NCBI RefSeq assembly: GCF_900117415.1
Contig: NZ_FPEI01000003.1
Span: 310,001 to 374,000, forward strand
Length of the DNA: 64,000 bases
Source of the DNA: Hyphomicrobium sp. CS1BSMeth3
GTDB lineage: Bacteria > Pseudomonadota > Alphaproteobacteria > Rhizobiales > Hyphomicrobiaceae
Reading direction: 5' to 3'
Below are positions 51,450-62,596 of this stretch, piece after piece. Under the pieces are notes generated by a model. The model was not told the DNA's origin. It saw nothing but the letters and a program-made list of their open reading frames with translations, and did no database searches. The position numbers and the translations under genes were made by a program. Position 1 is the stretch's first letter, and each line of letters begins with the position of its first letter.

Positions 51450-52502
51450 TCAGGGCTTGAACGGCTCCCGCCGCTCCGCCAGAATCTGCCCGCGGATGTT
51501 GAACACGATCTCGCCCCGCTGATTGCGGGCCTGCGAGTCCGTCTGGAGGATACCACGGTCGGGGCGCGATTTGAGATCAATCTTGGCCGCCGTCCGACCG
51601 CGGAACGTCAGTGTGTCGCCCGGATAAACGGGCTTCAACCAGCGCAGATTCCTGAAGCCCGGCGAAGGGCCATAGCGGGCGACGGGGGCGCCCGCCTCGC
51701 GAATTTCCCGCTCGATCTTCTGCCTATAGGCCACGAACTGGCGGATCCATATTGCCGCAGTGTGCCAGCCGGAAGCGCATAGCCCACCGAACAGTGACTT
51801 GCGGCCCGCCTCCTCATCGAGATGGAAGGGCTGTGGATCGAACTGCTTCGCGAAGGCGATGATCTCGTCCTTGGTGAAGGTATGCGAGCCAAGATCGTAG
51901 ATTTCGCCGATCTGGCGGTCCTCGAAGAAATTGCGCGTCGGATCAGGTGCCGCGCCCTGAGGGCCATCCCACACGCTCTCGAGTGGCGGCGGACGCTCTC
52001 CTTTGCCGCCGCTTTCCACCTTAGGACCGGGATTGCGCACCTTGAGAAGCTGGTTGCTGTCCCAGATCATGATGACATCGCCGGCCTGGTTCAACATCTC
52101 GAACTTGACCTTGAGCAGGCCAACCTCGGGCCGCGAGGCGAGCGCGCGCTTCTCCGTGCAGATGACGCGCCCGGTGAGAACCTGATCGGGAAAGAGCGGC
52201 TTCAGCCACTTGCATTCATCGATGCCGGGCGAGCCGAGCGAGGTCCAGCCGTCCTTGAGCAGGCCGTCGGCGATCATGCGCATCATGATCGCGCAGGAAT
52301 GGAAACCCGAGGCGCACAGGCCGCCGACGATGCTCGCCCTGGCCGCTTCCTCGTCGAGATGCATGGGCTGAGGATCGTAAGCGCGCGCGAACGTGATGAT
52401 GTCCTGCTTGCTGACGCTGATGCGCCCGAACTCGACGACCCGGCCAACCTCGATATCCTCGAGGTGAACTCCGTCCGGCGGCGTCAGAACCTTTTCTTGC
52501 AT
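51450..52502 (-). CDS. Tandem MaoC-type hydratase
   Basis: A 350-residue protein made of two hot-dog MaoC domains. Each has the R-specific hydratase motif: D43 and H48 in YDPQPMHLDEEAARAS, and D222 and H227 in FDPQPFHLDEEAGRKS, followed by GGLCASGFH / GGLCASGWH. Most MaoC proteins have one such domain, or two with only one active site, so two complete motifs are noteworthy. It may hydrate enoyl-CoA or act on a methylated C4-C5 acyl-CoA such as mesaconyl-CoA. ATG at 52500-52502. Confidence 0.85.
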   Translation of the reverse strand: MQEKVLTPPDGVHLEDIEVGRVVEFGRISVSKQDIITFARAYDPQPMHLDEEAARASIVGGLCASGFHSCAIMMRMIADGLLKDGWTSLGSPGIDECKWLKPLFPDQVLTGRVICTEKRALASRPEVGLLKVKFEMLNQAGDVIMIWDSNQLLKVRNPGPKVESGGKGERPPPLESVWDGPQGAAPDPTRNFFEDRQIGEIYDLGSHTFTKDEIIAFAKQFDPQPFHLDEEAGRKSLFGGLCASGWHTAAIWIRQFVAYRQKIEREIREAGAPVARYGPSPGFRNLRWLKPVYPGDTLTFRGRTAAKIDLKSRPDRGILQTDSQARNQRGEIVFNIRGQILAERREPFKP

Positions 52503-52613
52503 GATGGGTGCTCGCGATCGTTCAGCTATCATTGCGCTGCAATACAGCACGCACCCGCCTGCCGGGGCAAGCGGGCGGGGAAAAGGCAGCTATTTGCTCA
52601 GGATGCAGGCCAA

Positions 52614-53840
52614 TCAGGCCGCGACCACATGGGCGCCGCGGGCAAGCTCGCACTCCGTCCATAGCGTACCGAGCGCAGCGACGAGCGCGTCGATATCGGC
52701 ATCGCTGTGCGCGGGCGTCGGCGTGATGCGGAGCCGCTCGGTGCCGCGCGGCACGGTCGGATAGTTGATCGGCTGCACGTAGATGGCAAAGCGATCGAGC
52801 AGCGTGTCGCTGACCCGCTTGCAGTGAACGGGATCGCCGACCAGCACCGGCACGATGTGGCTCGGATTGTCCATCACCGGCAGACCGGCAGCCTTGAGCC
52901 GGCGGTTGACGGTGCGGGCGCGCTCCTGATGGCGCGTGCGCTCGACGTCGGACACCTTGAGATGGCGGATGCTCGCGCACGCGCCTGCGGCAATGGCCGG
53001 CGCCAGCGAGGTCGTGAAGATGAAGCCCGGCGCATACGAGCGGATGGCATCGCAGATGTCGGCCGAGGCGGCGATGTAGCCGCCCATGACGCCGAAGCCC
53101 TTGGCGAGCGTGCCGTTGATGATGTCGACGCGATGCATGATGCCATCGCGCTCGGCAATGCCGCCGCCGCGCGGGCCGTACATGCCGACGGCGTGGACTT
53201 CATCCAGATACGTAAGCGCGTTGTACTTCTCCGCCAGATCGCAGATGGCGCCGATCGGCGCGATCACGCCGTCCATGGAATAGACGGACTCGAAAGCGAT
53301 GATCTTCGGCGTCGCGCGCGGGAGCGCTGCGAGCTTGGCCTCCAGATCCGCGAGATCGTTATTCTTCCAGATCTGCTTCGGGCCACCGCCATTGCGGATG
53401 CCTGCGATCATGGAGGCGTGGTTCTTCTCGTCCGAGAGGATCACGCAGCCCGGCAGGAGCTTCTGCAGCGTCGAGAGCGTGGCCTCATTGGCGACGAAGG
53501 CCGACGTGAAGAGCAGCGCGGCCGTCTTGCCGTGCAGGTCGGCGATCTCCGTCTCGAGCTCGACGTGATAGTGCGTCGTCCCGGAAATGTTGCGTGTACC
53601 GCCCGAACCGGCGCCGGCTGTATCGAGCGCCTCATGCATAGCGGCGAGCACAGCCGGATGCTGGCCCATGCCGAGGTAGTCATTGGAGCACCAGACCTTG
53701 ATCTCGCGCGTCCCCTCGGTGCCGAAGCGCTCGGCGGCAGGAAAAGCGCCGCGGCGGCGCCGGATGTCGGCAAATACGCGATACCGGCCTTCGTCCCGCA
53801 GCCGTGCCAGGGCTTCGGCAAAATGTGCGCTGTAGTCCAT
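52614..53840 (-). CDS. hemA: 5-aminolevulinate synthase
   Basis: A 408-residue PLP enzyme condensing glycine with succinyl-CoA to 5-aminolevulinate, first step of haem and related pigment synthesis by the C4 pathway of alphaproteobacteria. The N terminus [26 protein letters not shown] fits; the PLP lysine is K247 in [13 protein letters not shown], with D213 and H216 in [12 protein letters not shown]. Adjacent to the UbiH-family gene facing away from it; no other haem genes here. Confidence 0.96.
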   Translation of the reverse strand: MDYSAHFAEALARLRDEGRYRVFADIRRRRGAFPAAERFGTEGTREIKVWCSNDYLGMGQHPAVLAAMHEALDTAGAGSGGTRNISGTTHYHVELETEIADLHGKTAALLFTSAFVANEATLSTLQKLLPGCVILSDEKNHASMIAGIRNGGGPKQIWKNNDLADLEAKLAALPRATPKIIAFESVYSMDGVIAPIGAICDLAEKYNALTYLDEVHAVGMYGPRGGGIAERDGIMHRVDIINGTLAKGFGVMGGYIAASADICDAIRSYAPGFIFTTSLAPAIAAGACASIRHLKVSDVERTRHQERARTVNRRLKAAGLPVMDNPSHIVPVLVGDPVHCKRVSDTLLDRFAIYVQPINYPTVPRGTERLRITPTPAHSDADIDALVAALGTLWTECELARGAHVVAA

Positions 53841-54069
53841 GGGATCCCGCTTCCCTTCGTCACCTTCGGCCGCCACCCCCCAGGGGCTATCAGGCGTCCG
53901 CGCAGGGGCTATCCTTGAGTGGTTATAAACTGCCGCCCGGGCCAGACAAACGAAAAGGCCCGCGCGGACTGTCGCACCGTCGGTCGCGAGACCGCTTTGA
54001 CACGGCGCAAGTTCGACCGCGGCCACTCGGCGCGCATTCTGGGACCTGAAACGGCTATAACATGGCGCA

Positions 54070-55281
54070 ATGACACATCACTTTGAGCACAACTGCGAAG
54101 TCCTGGTGGTCGGCACCGGCCCGGCAGGGCTCGTCGCCGCCCTCGCCATGGCCCAGGCCGGCATGGCGACGGTCGCGGTCGGCCCGGCCATCGATCCGGC
54201 CCGCGACACGCGCACGACGGCGCTCTTTACCGGCAGCGTCGCGCTCCTCAAGAACCTCGGCCTCGGCGCGCTGCTGTGCCCAGCCATGGTCCCCATGACG
54301 GGCCTGCGGCTCATTGATGATACCGGCGGGATCTGGCGGGCGCCCGAAGTGCTCTTTCGTGCCGGGGAGCTGGGCCTCACCGAATTCGGCATCAACATCG
54401 ACAATGCCGCGCTCAATACGGCGCTGCTCGCTGCGGCACACGCGCAGGATGGCTTGCAGCTCGTGGAGGGCACGGTGGGGTCAGATTTTCAATCTGACGA
54501 CAAGGGCGTCACCGTCAAACTCGGCAGCGGCGACACGATCTCCGCCCGCCTCATCGTCGGCGCGGACGGACGCGGCTCGCTCTGCCGGCGCGAAGCCGGC
54601 ATCGAGGCAAGTACGAGCCCCTATCCGCAAAGCGCCGTCGCAACGCGCTTTCATCATACGCGCCCGCACGATGGCATCTCGAGCGAGTTCCATCGCCCGG
54701 CCGGCCCGCTCACGACCGTCCCACTTACCGGCCTCGAGTCGAGCCTCGTCTGGGTCGAGACGCCGGAGGAGGCGCGCCGCCTCATGGCGCTGGATGAGCC
54801 CGCCTTCATCCACGCGCTTGATCATCGGCTGCAGGGCCTGCTCGGCGCCGTGACGTCCATCGGCCCAAGGGCCAGCTTCCCGCTGACCCGCATGACGGCG
54901 GACCGCCTCGGCGCGCGGCGCATCGCGCTCATCGGCGAGGCCGCGCACGTGATCCCGCCGATCGGCGCCCAGGGCCTCAACCTCGGCCTCAGAGACATCG
55001 CCACACTCGTCGAGCTCGTCACGCGCGCGCGGAGCCTCGGCGCGGACATCGGCGGCGATGCCATCCTCAAAGCCTACGACACGGAGCGCCGCGGCGATGT
55101 CGCGACCCGCGCGACCATGGTCGACACGCTCAATCGCTCACTCATCTCCGACTTCCTGCCGCTCCACCTCGTGCGCGGCGCCGGCCTGCATGCACTCAAC
55201 ACGATCCCCTGGCTCCGCCGCCTCGTCATGCGCGAGGGCCTGCATCCGTCCGGCCGCATGCCCGCGCTCATGCGCACCTGA
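54070..55281 (+). CDS. UbiH/Coq6-family FAD monooxygenase
   Basis: A 403-residue flavin hydroxylase of the UbiH/UbiF/Coq6 family. FAD-binding GTGPAG at 15-20 in [20 protein letters not shown], the DG motif [15 protein letters not shown], and [20 protein letters not shown] with the second FAD contact. Members hydroxylate the ring of ubiquinone precursors using O2. Which ring position cannot be read. It opens a rightward group before the two Lin0512 genes; the HemA gene is divergent. Confidence 0.88.
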   Translation: MTHHFEHNCEVLVVGTGPAGLVAALAMAQAGMATVAVGPAIDPARDTRTTALFTGSVALLKNLGLGALLCPAMVPMTGLRLIDDTGGIWRAPEVLFRAGELGLTEFGINIDNAALNTALLAAAHAQDGLQLVEGTVGSDFQSDDKGVTVKLGSGDTISARLIVGADGRGSLCRREAGIEASTSPYPQSAVATRFHHTRPHDGISSEFHRPAGPLTTVPLTGLESSLVWVETPEEARRLMALDEPAFIHALDHRLQGLLGAVTSIGPRASFPLTRMTADRLGARRIALIGEAAHVIPPIGAQGLNLGLRDIATLVELVTRARSLGADIGGDAILKAYDTERRGDVATRATMVDTLNRSLISDFLPLHLVRGAGLHALNTIPWLRRLVMREGLHPSGRMPALMRT

Positions 55282-55389
55282 CCGAAGCTGCGCGCGCCCC
55301 GAGCATGACCGCCGCGCACGGACACCGCTTGACGCGCACCGCTTCTGCAGCACGAAATGCGCCCACGACAAGTGGAGAGGAAACACCGA

Positions 55390-55728
55390 ATGGCTTTGAA
55401 ACGCATGGTGCTCGAGATCGGCATGGGCACCGACATCCGCGGCGCCGACAGCACGAAGGCGGCCGAGCGCGCCGTGCGCGACGCGCTTTGGCGCAACACG
55501 CTCAGCATCGCGACGCTCATGGGCAAGGAGCGCTCGGAAATGCACCTCGAGATCAACATCGGCGTGCCCAACCCCGAGAGCGTGAACAAGGACGCCGTGC
55601 TCGCGGTCGCGCCCTATGGCAATGGCACCGTCAAGGTCGTCGAGGGCGGGCTCAGGATCCCCAATGACGACGGCACCGACAGCACGATCCTGGCGCACGC
55701 GCTGGTCGTCGTGTCGCTCGACGTCTGA
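55390..55728 (+). CDS. Lin0512 family protein, first copy
   Basis: A 112-residue protein of the Lin0512 family: VLEIGMGTDIRGADSTKAAE, then RAVRDALWRNTLSIATLMG, MHLEINIGVPNPESVNKDAV and LVVVSLDV. Length and fold fit the family, whose function is unknown. The ATG at 55390 has a GGAGAGG box. It lies 15 bases before a second, diverged copy, and the two probably form a heteromer. Confidence 0.82.
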   Translation: MALKRMVLEIGMGTDIRGADSTKAAERAVRDALWRNTLSIATLMGKERSEMHLEINIGVPNPESVNKDAVLAVAPYGNGTVKVVEGGLRIPNDDGTDSTILAHALVVVSLDV

Positions 55729-55743
55729 GAGGGAGGATCACCC

Positions 55744-56094
55744 ATGAAACCGAAGCGCATCATCCTCGAGCTCGGCGCCGGCGCCTCTCTCCATGGTGGC
55801 GACTACACGAAGGCCGCGGTCCGCGCCGTCGACGACGCCATCCATCACAGCTCGCTCTCGTTCATCCGCAATCTCGGCCTCGATGCCAAGAAGATGGAGG
55901 TGACGGTCACCGTCGGCGTGCAGAAACCTGATCTGGTGGACGCGGACAAGGTCAAGGCGCGGCTGCCGCACGGACAGGTGACGGTCAATGTCGTGAAGGG
56001 CGGCCTCGATGTGCCCGATGTCGAGAACAACGACATCACGGTGCTGGCGAGCGCGGCCATCGCCGTGCGCATGGAGCTGCCGAAGCGCGCGTGA
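55744..56094 (+). CDS. Lin0512 family protein, second copy
   Basis: A 116-residue paralogue of its upstream neighbour: IILELGAGASLHGGDYTKAA, RAVDDAIHHSSLSFIRNLGL, MEVTVTVGVQKPDLVDADKV, and AAIAVRMELPKRA. It keeps the DYTKAAVRAVDDAI helix but has lost several glycines of the first motif. A GGGAGG box precedes the ATG. Divergence of the copies suggests specialisation within one complex. Confidence 0.82.
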   Translation: MKPKRIILELGAGASLHGGDYTKAAVRAVDDAIHHSSLSFIRNLGLDAKKMEVTVTVGVQKPDLVDADKVKARLPHGQVTVNVVKGGLDVPDVENNDITVLASAAIAVRMELPKRA

Positions 56095-56108
56095 GTAAGC
56101 CCGCGGCC

Positions 56109-56771
56109 TCAGCCGCCGCTCGACCAGATAATGCGGGCGATCCAGTCGACGCGCGAGCGGTCCAGCTCGACCGGCTCGCCGTCGCCGCGGATAGAGACAA
56201 GCTCGACGCGGCGCGTGGTCTTGCCGACGAGGAGGCGCGGCACGGCGAGCCCACCTTGCGGCTTGATGAGAACGCGGTCGCCTGCGTTGGCGACGGCGTT
56301 CGAGGCCGCGACGAGCGTCAGCCCGCAACGATACACCGGCTCGAGACTCGCGTCCGCGACCTCGATGGCGAAAGGTCCACCGCCGCCCACAACGAGCTTC
56401 GCGTGCGCGTCGAGGCCCTCGGCGAGCGGCGTACCATAGGAGTGCCAGCCGCCGACGGTCGCATTGGTGATCTGGCCGATGAGCGGCACATTGGCGGGCA
56501 TGGGGGCCTGACGCGCGCGCTCTGCCTCGGCGGCAAGCGCCGTGAACTCATCGAGGGTGAAGCTCGTCGCGGCCAGGATCTTGGAGATGCTTTCGGTGCT
56601 CGGCCAGCGCGGGCGACCTTCGGGCGTGAAGCGCTTCGAGGGGTTGAAGGCTGTGGGGTCTAGTCCGGCGAGGCGCGCGAGCCCCGAAGGCGACAGCTCC
56701 TTGTGGCGCGCAAGCGCGTCGATCGCGTTCCAGATCCACGCGTGGGTCAGGATCGATGACGTGGGGCTCAT
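56109..56771 (-). CDS. Helix-turn-helix regulator with S24 (LexA/CI-like) domain
   Basis: A 220-residue regulator with an N-terminal XRE-type helix-turn-helix (about 20-75: LSPSGLARLAGLDPTAFNPS) and a C-terminal S24-type domain (about 95-215). The usual nucleophile is present as S142 in DASLEPVY, but the partner lysine of the VTVKRL motif is replaced: the segment reads GLAVPRLLV, with Pro178. Self-cleavage like LexA is therefore doubtful. It faces the Lin0512 genes convergently and may respond to DNA damage or a ligand. Confidence 0.8.
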   Translation of the reverse strand: MSPTSSILTHAWIWNAIDALARHKELSPSGLARLAGLDPTAFNPSKRFTPEGRPRWPSTESISKILAATSFTLDEFTALAAEAERARQAPMPANVPLIGQITNATVGGWHSYGTPLAEGLDAHAKLVVGGGGPFAIEVADASLEPVYRCGLTLVAASNAVANAGDRVLIKPQGGLAVPRLLVGKTTRRVELVSIRGDGEPVELDRSRVDWIARIIWSSGG

Positions 56772-56938
56772 CCAAGCACGCCTAGTAGACTTTCACGAGG
56801 GCCTGCCGTTACTTCGGCCCGTTGACAGTGCGGCGCAGCTCGACCGGCTGCGGTAGTCTCGCAGGTAGCAAGACCTGTGCCGCTAAGCCTGCACCACGTA
56901 GTCCATGCAGGCGTTAAAGGGTGGAGATCTTTGAGCCC

Positions 56939-57295
56939 ATGGTTGACGCGCCGATAATCGTCTTCAAAATCTGTACTGAGAATGAATGGCGCCAACTCAA
57001 TGAAACTGGGCAGTTTTTTGGATCTCCGGACGATCTGCGGGACGGATTTGTCCATCTCAGCGGGCAGGATCAAGTGGCGCGCACGGCTTCCAAATTCTTT
57101 GCAGGCCGGGCGGACTTAATGCTGCTGGCTATTAACCCTGATCGGCTGGGAGACGCACTGCGGTGGGAGATCTCCGCCAGTGGCACCACCTACCCGCACC
57201 TCTATGCGCCGCTGACGCTCGATGCCGTTGCGAAAGCAACGCCCCTGCCGCTTGGACCTGACGGTCGCCACATCCTGCCTCCGGAACTCACCTGA
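56939..57295 (+). CDS. DUF952 family protein
   Basis: A 118-residue DUF952 protein with VFKICTENEWRQLNETGQFF, DGFVHLSGQDQVARTASKFF, LMLLAINPDRLGDALRWEIS and the end FPHLYAPL-type segment YPHLYAPLTLDAV. The conserved FVHLS motif is near the middle. Function unknown; relatives look like ADP-ribosyl-transferase-related or nucleotide-binding folds. Its TGA overlaps the pyrD ATG by one base (TGATG), so the two are translationally coupled, as often seen in alphaproteobacteria. A GTG at 56921 is a longer start. Confidence 0.85.
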   Translation: MVDAPIIVFKICTENEWRQLNETGQFFGSPDDLRDGFVHLSGQDQVARTASKFFAGRADLMLLAINPDRLGDALRWEISASGTTYPHLYAPLTLDAVAKATPLPLGPDGRHILPPELT

Positions 57296-58392
57296 TGCTC
57301 AACGCCCTCATGCACCTCGCGCGGCCAGCCCTCCTCGCGCTCGATCCCGAGACCGCGCACGAGACGACGCTCAGAGCGCTCGAGAAGGGGCTCTATCCGG
57401 CGGATCGCAGCCAGGATCCGCCGACGCTCGCCGCCCGCCTCGGCGACCTGACGCTCGCCAACCCGATCGCGGTCGCGGCTGGCTTCGACAAGGACGCGCG
57501 CGTGCCGGACGCGGTGCTCGGACTCGGCTGCGGCTTTGCCGAGATCGGCACGGTGACGCCGCTCGCACAGGCCGGCAATCCGAAGCCGCGCGTCTTCCGG
57601 CTCATCAGCGAGCGCGGCGTGATCAACCGACTCGGCTTCAACAACGGCGGCCACGAGGCGGCGCTCGCACGTCTCAAGGCGCGATCGCGCCGCGGCGGCA
57701 TCGTCGGCGTCAACATCGGCGCCAACAAGGATACGGCCGACCGCACGGGCGACTACGTCAGGGGCATCGTCACGTTCTACGACGTCGCGAGCTACTTCAC
57801 GGTGAACATCTCCTCACCCAACACGCCGGGCCTGCGCGACCTGCAGGCGCCGGCGGCGCTCGACGAGTTGCTAGGGCGCGTGATGGAGGCCCGCGCGCAG
57901 CAGATGGCTGCCGGCAAACCGCGCCGACCGATCATCGTCAAGATCGCGCCAGACGTCGCCGAAGAGGATGTGCCGGCGATTGCCACACGGCTCATGGCGC
58001 ACAAGGTCGATGCGATTGCTGCAACTAATACCACGCTGGCGCGCCCGGGCGTGTCCCACAACGCGACATCGAAGGAAGCCGGCGGCCTCTCCGGTCGGCC
58101 GCTGTTCCACCGCTCGACGGCGATGCTGGCGCGTGTCTATCAGGCGACGGGTGGCACCGTGCCGCTGGTCGGGATCGGCGGCATCGACAGTCCCGAGAGC
58201 GCACTTCAGAAGATCGAGGCTGGCGCGTCGCTACTCCAGCTCTATACCGGCCTCATCTACGAGGGCCCGAGCTTGATCGGGCGCATCAAGCAGCACCTCG
58301 ATGCGACGTGCCGCACGCGCGGCCTCTCGAACATTTCGGCGCTCACGGGCACGCGCGCCGCCGAATGGGCCGCGAAGCCCCTGGACGGTTGA
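57295..58392 (+). CDS. pyrD: Dihydroorotate dehydrogenase (quinone, class 2)
   Basis: A 365-residue FMN enzyme bound to the inner membrane that oxidises dihydroorotate to orotate with ubiquinone, the fourth step of pyrimidine synthesis. The N-terminal helices (LNALMHLARPALLALDPETA) anchor it and mark class 2. Barrel motifs: VAAGFDKDARVPDAVLGLGC, FNNGGHEAAL, VNISSPNTPGLRDLQ with the catalytic serine, and GIGGIDSPESALQKIEAGAS near the phosphate site. Coupled to the DUF952 gene. Confidence 0.95.
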   Translation: MLNALMHLARPALLALDPETAHETTLRALEKGLYPADRSQDPPTLAARLGDLTLANPIAVAAGFDKDARVPDAVLGLGCGFAEIGTVTPLAQAGNPKPRVFRLISERGVINRLGFNNGGHEAALARLKARSRRGGIVGVNIGANKDTADRTGDYVRGIVTFYDVASYFTVNISSPNTPGLRDLQAPAALDELLGRVMEARAQQMAAGKPRRPIIVKIAPDVAEEDVPAIATRLMAHKVDAIAATNTTLARPGVSHNATSKEAGGLSGRPLFHRSTAMLARVYQATGGTVPLVGIGGIDSPESALQKIEAGASLLQLYTGLIYEGPSLIGRIKQHLDATCRTRGLSNISALTGTRAAEWAAKPLDG

Positions 58393-58395
58393 GGC

Positions 58396-59745
58396 TCACA
58401 CCTTCTCCGGGAAAGAGGCCCGCACGAGCGCCGGCATGAACGCGAGCAACGACGACGCGCGCGCGACGTAGAACACCATGAACGCCGCCCACAGGCCGTG
58501 ATTGCCGAAGTGCGGCGCGAGGAGGCACCAGACCGCGAAGAACGGAATGAGGCTCAACACCATGGTATTGCGCATGTCGCGCGTGCGCGTCGCGCCCGTA
58601 AAAATACCATCGAGCTGAAAGCACCACACACCGAGCATCGGCGCGATTGCCGCCCACATGAGATAGGTGCCGGCCGCCTGCTGCACCTCGGCGCTTTTGG
58701 CCGTGAGCTCGATGATCGCCGGCCCTGCAAACCAGAGCCCACCGCCGATCAGCACCGCGAGCACACCCGCCCACTCGGTGGACAGCAGTACCGCCCGCCA
58801 GAACGACCGCTTGTCCCGCGCGCCGACCGCGCGCCCGACGAGCGACTCCGCCGCAAAGGCGAAGCCATCGAGCAGGTAGACCATGATGTTGATCAGCGTC
58901 ATCAGGATCGCGTTGGCCGCGAGGATGACATCGCCACCAGCTGCTCCCTGCGCCGTGAAGAACATGATCGCGGAGTAGTGCCCGACCGCGCGCACAGTAA
59001 GATCGGCATTGATGCCGAGCGAGCGCTTCATCTTGAGCCAGTCGAGGCCATCGGCGAGCGGCGCGGACGCTCCCATCTCGCGCGCAATACGGAGCGCAAT
59101 CACAAGCCCCAGAACCGCGCCGGCGCACTCCGCGATCAGCGCCGCATAGCCGACCCCGGCCACACCGCCGCCGAGCCAAAGCACGAACAGCATCGCCAGC
59201 GCCATGTTCAGCACGTTGATCACGAGCTGGACGACGAACGCCACGCCTGCGCGCCCGAGCCCGATGTACCAGCCGAGCAGGGCGAAATTCACGAGCCCTG
59301 CCGGGGCCGCCCAGATGCGGATCGAGAAATAGGTCTGCGCCGCCGCTTCGGCTTCGCGTGAAGGGCCGATCAGCCAGAAGGCCGTCTTCGCGATCGGCCC
59401 CTGCAGGATGACGAGCACTACCCCGAAGAACACCGCGACGCCGAGCGCCCGCAGCAGATGCCCCGCGATCTCGCGCCCATCGCGGGCGCCATAAGCCTGT
59501 GCGGTGAGGCCGGTCGTCCCCATGCGCAGGAAGCTGAAGGTCCAGTAGAGGACGCTGAAGATGACGCCGCCGATGCCCACCGCGCCGATCAGGTGCGCCT
59601 GGCCGAGCTGGCCGATGACGGCGGTATCGACGTAGCCGATGAGCGGCACCGTCGCGTTCGAGAGCGTGATCGGCACCGCGATCTTGAGCAGGCTCGCGTG
59701 CGTGACGGTTTCGCCCGCCGCATGGGCCTTCACGTGCTCATGCAT
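58396..59745 (-). CDS. MATE-family efflux transporter (DinF type)
   Basis: A 449-residue transporter with 12 membrane segments of the MATE family, DinF branch. The first half has LLKIAVPITLSNATVPLIGY, DTAVIGQLGQAHLIGAVGIG and MGTTGLTAQAYGARDGREI; the second half has NAILMTLINIMVYLLDGFAF and ESLVGRAVGARDKRSFWRAV. These proteins export drugs or metabolites with sodium or proton antiport. The substrate is unknown. It is convergent with pyrD, three bases apart. Confidence 0.92.
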   Translation of the reverse strand: MHEHVKAHAAGETVTHASLLKIAVPITLSNATVPLIGYVDTAVIGQLGQAHLIGAVGIGGVIFSVLYWTFSFLRMGTTGLTAQAYGARDGREIAGHLLRALGVAVFFGVVLVILQGPIAKTAFWLIGPSREAEAAAQTYFSIRIWAAPAGLVNFALLGWYIGLGRAGVAFVVQLVINVLNMALAMLFVLWLGGGVAGVGYAALIAECAGAVLGLVIALRIAREMGASAPLADGLDWLKMKRSLGINADLTVRAVGHYSAIMFFTAQGAAGGDVILAANAILMTLINIMVYLLDGFAFAAESLVGRAVGARDKRSFWRAVLLSTEWAGVLAVLIGGGLWFAGPAIIELTAKSAEVQQAAGTYLMWAAIAPMLGVWCFQLDGIFTGATRTRDMRNTMVLSLIPFFAVWCLLAPHFGNHGLWAAFMVFYVARASSLLAFMPALVRASFPEKV

Positions 59746-59814
59746 GAGTTGGGCATTCCCCCAGGCGGGCCTGCCGAACGGCGCTCCTCATAACTGTAGC
59801 CATTGGCGGGTCGC

Positions 59815-60096
59815 TCAACGGCGGCCGTCGTCCTCTTTGCGGAACATGCCGAGCAGGCGGGCGATCAGCCAGATCGGGATGACGACCACGGCGCCGATGA
59901 GGAAGTAGCCGAATATGGTCTCGATGGCCCCGAAGCCGAGGTCAGAGATGCGCTGAATGAGACGGCGAATGTGATAGAGGATCTCGTCCGGTCGGATATT
60001 GAGGGCCGAGAGCACCACGCCAACGATGATCGAAATCACCACCAGCCGGATGATGACGGCGACCGGGTTGCCCCCAAAAAGGCGATTGCGATCCAT
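59815..60096 (-). CDS. DUF6460-like small membrane protein
   Basis: A 93-residue protein with two membrane segments (AVIIRLVVISIIVGVVLSAL and FGYFLIGAVVVIPIWLIARL) and the typical opening RNRLFGGNPVA and middle YHIRRLIQRISDLGFGAI. It fits the DUF6460 family of alphaproteobacteria. It lies directly upstream of the MATE gene on the same strand, 69 bases away. Function unknown. Confidence 0.75.
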   Translation of the reverse strand: MDRNRLFGGNPVAVIIRLVVISIIVGVVLSALNIRPDEILYHIRRLIQRISDLGFGAIETIFGYFLIGAVVVIPIWLIARLLGMFRKEDDGRR

Positions 60097-60560
60097 TCGG
60101 ACTCTCCCGCACCTGCGCCGGCAAGCTGACCGGCGTCCACGACCGGCGGTCACATCTAACCTGCTGGACTTCCAAAGCAAGCGCAATGCCCGCGCCGCCC
60201 CCTGCGACCGCACACCTAGGCTAACAGGCGGGCGCGGAGGGGCCGGCACCGTATAGCCGCCTGATATGTAATATAATTGCCATATTGGCCGAGCCGGCTC
60301 GCAGCGCACCCAAAGGGATCAAAAACAGCAGTAAAAAGCGCTTGCTGCGACAGCAATTTGCTTGTTCTGGACAGGCGTTTGTGGCAGGGAACAGCCTGTC
60401 GGGCGCAGGGGATCGCATTCATTGATCCCTTTTCTCGACACCGGTACCGTTTGATTAGCTCGTTGAACGAGTAGCCCGACTTCCCCCTGCGCTCATCTGA
60501 ATACGCCGCCGTCTCCGCGGGAGGCCGTGGCGTGACCGAACGCAGTGACGGAGGTTCTTG
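60097..60560. other. Gene-free interval between the DUF6460 and helicase genes
   Basis: About 460 bases without a convincing protein. It contains an AT-rich segment near 60265-60290 and a purine-rich stretch ending in the GGAGG box of the helicase gene (60550-60554). It probably holds divergent promoters and a leader for the helicase mRNA. Confidence 0.5.
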
Positions 60561-62213
<1,653 letters not shown>

Positions 62214-62219
62214 GCCAAC

Positions 62220-62248
62220 AAAAAAAGCCGCGTCACCGCGGCTTTTTT
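62220..62248. terminator. Bidirectional terminator between the helicase and HU genes
   Basis: Perfect stem GCCGCG / CGCGGC with TCAC loop, flanked by seven A on one side and six T on the other, so it can act in both directions. It lies between the convergent rhlE and HU genes. Confidence 0.9.
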
Positions 62249-62269
62249 CATGCTCTCGGGCCAGAAAGC

Positions 62270-62596
62270 TCAGATCGCTTCCTTGAGCTCCTTGGCAGCG
62301 CGGAAGGCGACCTTCTTGCTCGCCTTGATCTTGATGGCTTCGCCCGTCGCCGGATTGCGACCCATGCGGGCGGGGCGCTTGCGCACCTGGAGAATACCGA
62401 GACCGGCGAGGCGAACGCGCGAGCCCTTCTTGAGGTGCTTGGTGATCATCTCGACCGTCTGGGCCAGCATCTCGAGCCCCTGCTTCTTCGGCAGCTCGTG
62501 CGCCTCCGCCAGTGCCGTGCCGAGATCGCGCATCGTCACCGTCACGACCTTCGCAGGTGCCGCCTTCGCTCCTGCCTTGCTCGCCGCTTTCGCCAT
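62270..62596 (-). CDS. HU-family DNA-binding protein
   Basis: A 108-residue HU-type nucleoid protein. The fold is recognisable: MRDLGTALAEAHELPKKQGL (helices), VRLAGLGILQVRKRPARMGR (beta arm start) with NPATGEAIKIKASKKVAFRA as the DNA-binding arm and C-terminal KELKEAI. Compared with E. coli HU (90 residues) it has an extra N-terminal Ala/Lys-rich stretch (KAASKAGAKAAPAK). The start has a perfect AGGAGG box. Confidence 0.93.
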   Translation of the reverse strand: MAKAASKAGAKAAPAKVVTVTMRDLGTALAEAHELPKKQGLEMLAQTVEMITKHLKKGSRVRLAGLGILQVRKRPARMGRNPATGEAIKIKASKKVAFRAAKELKEAI

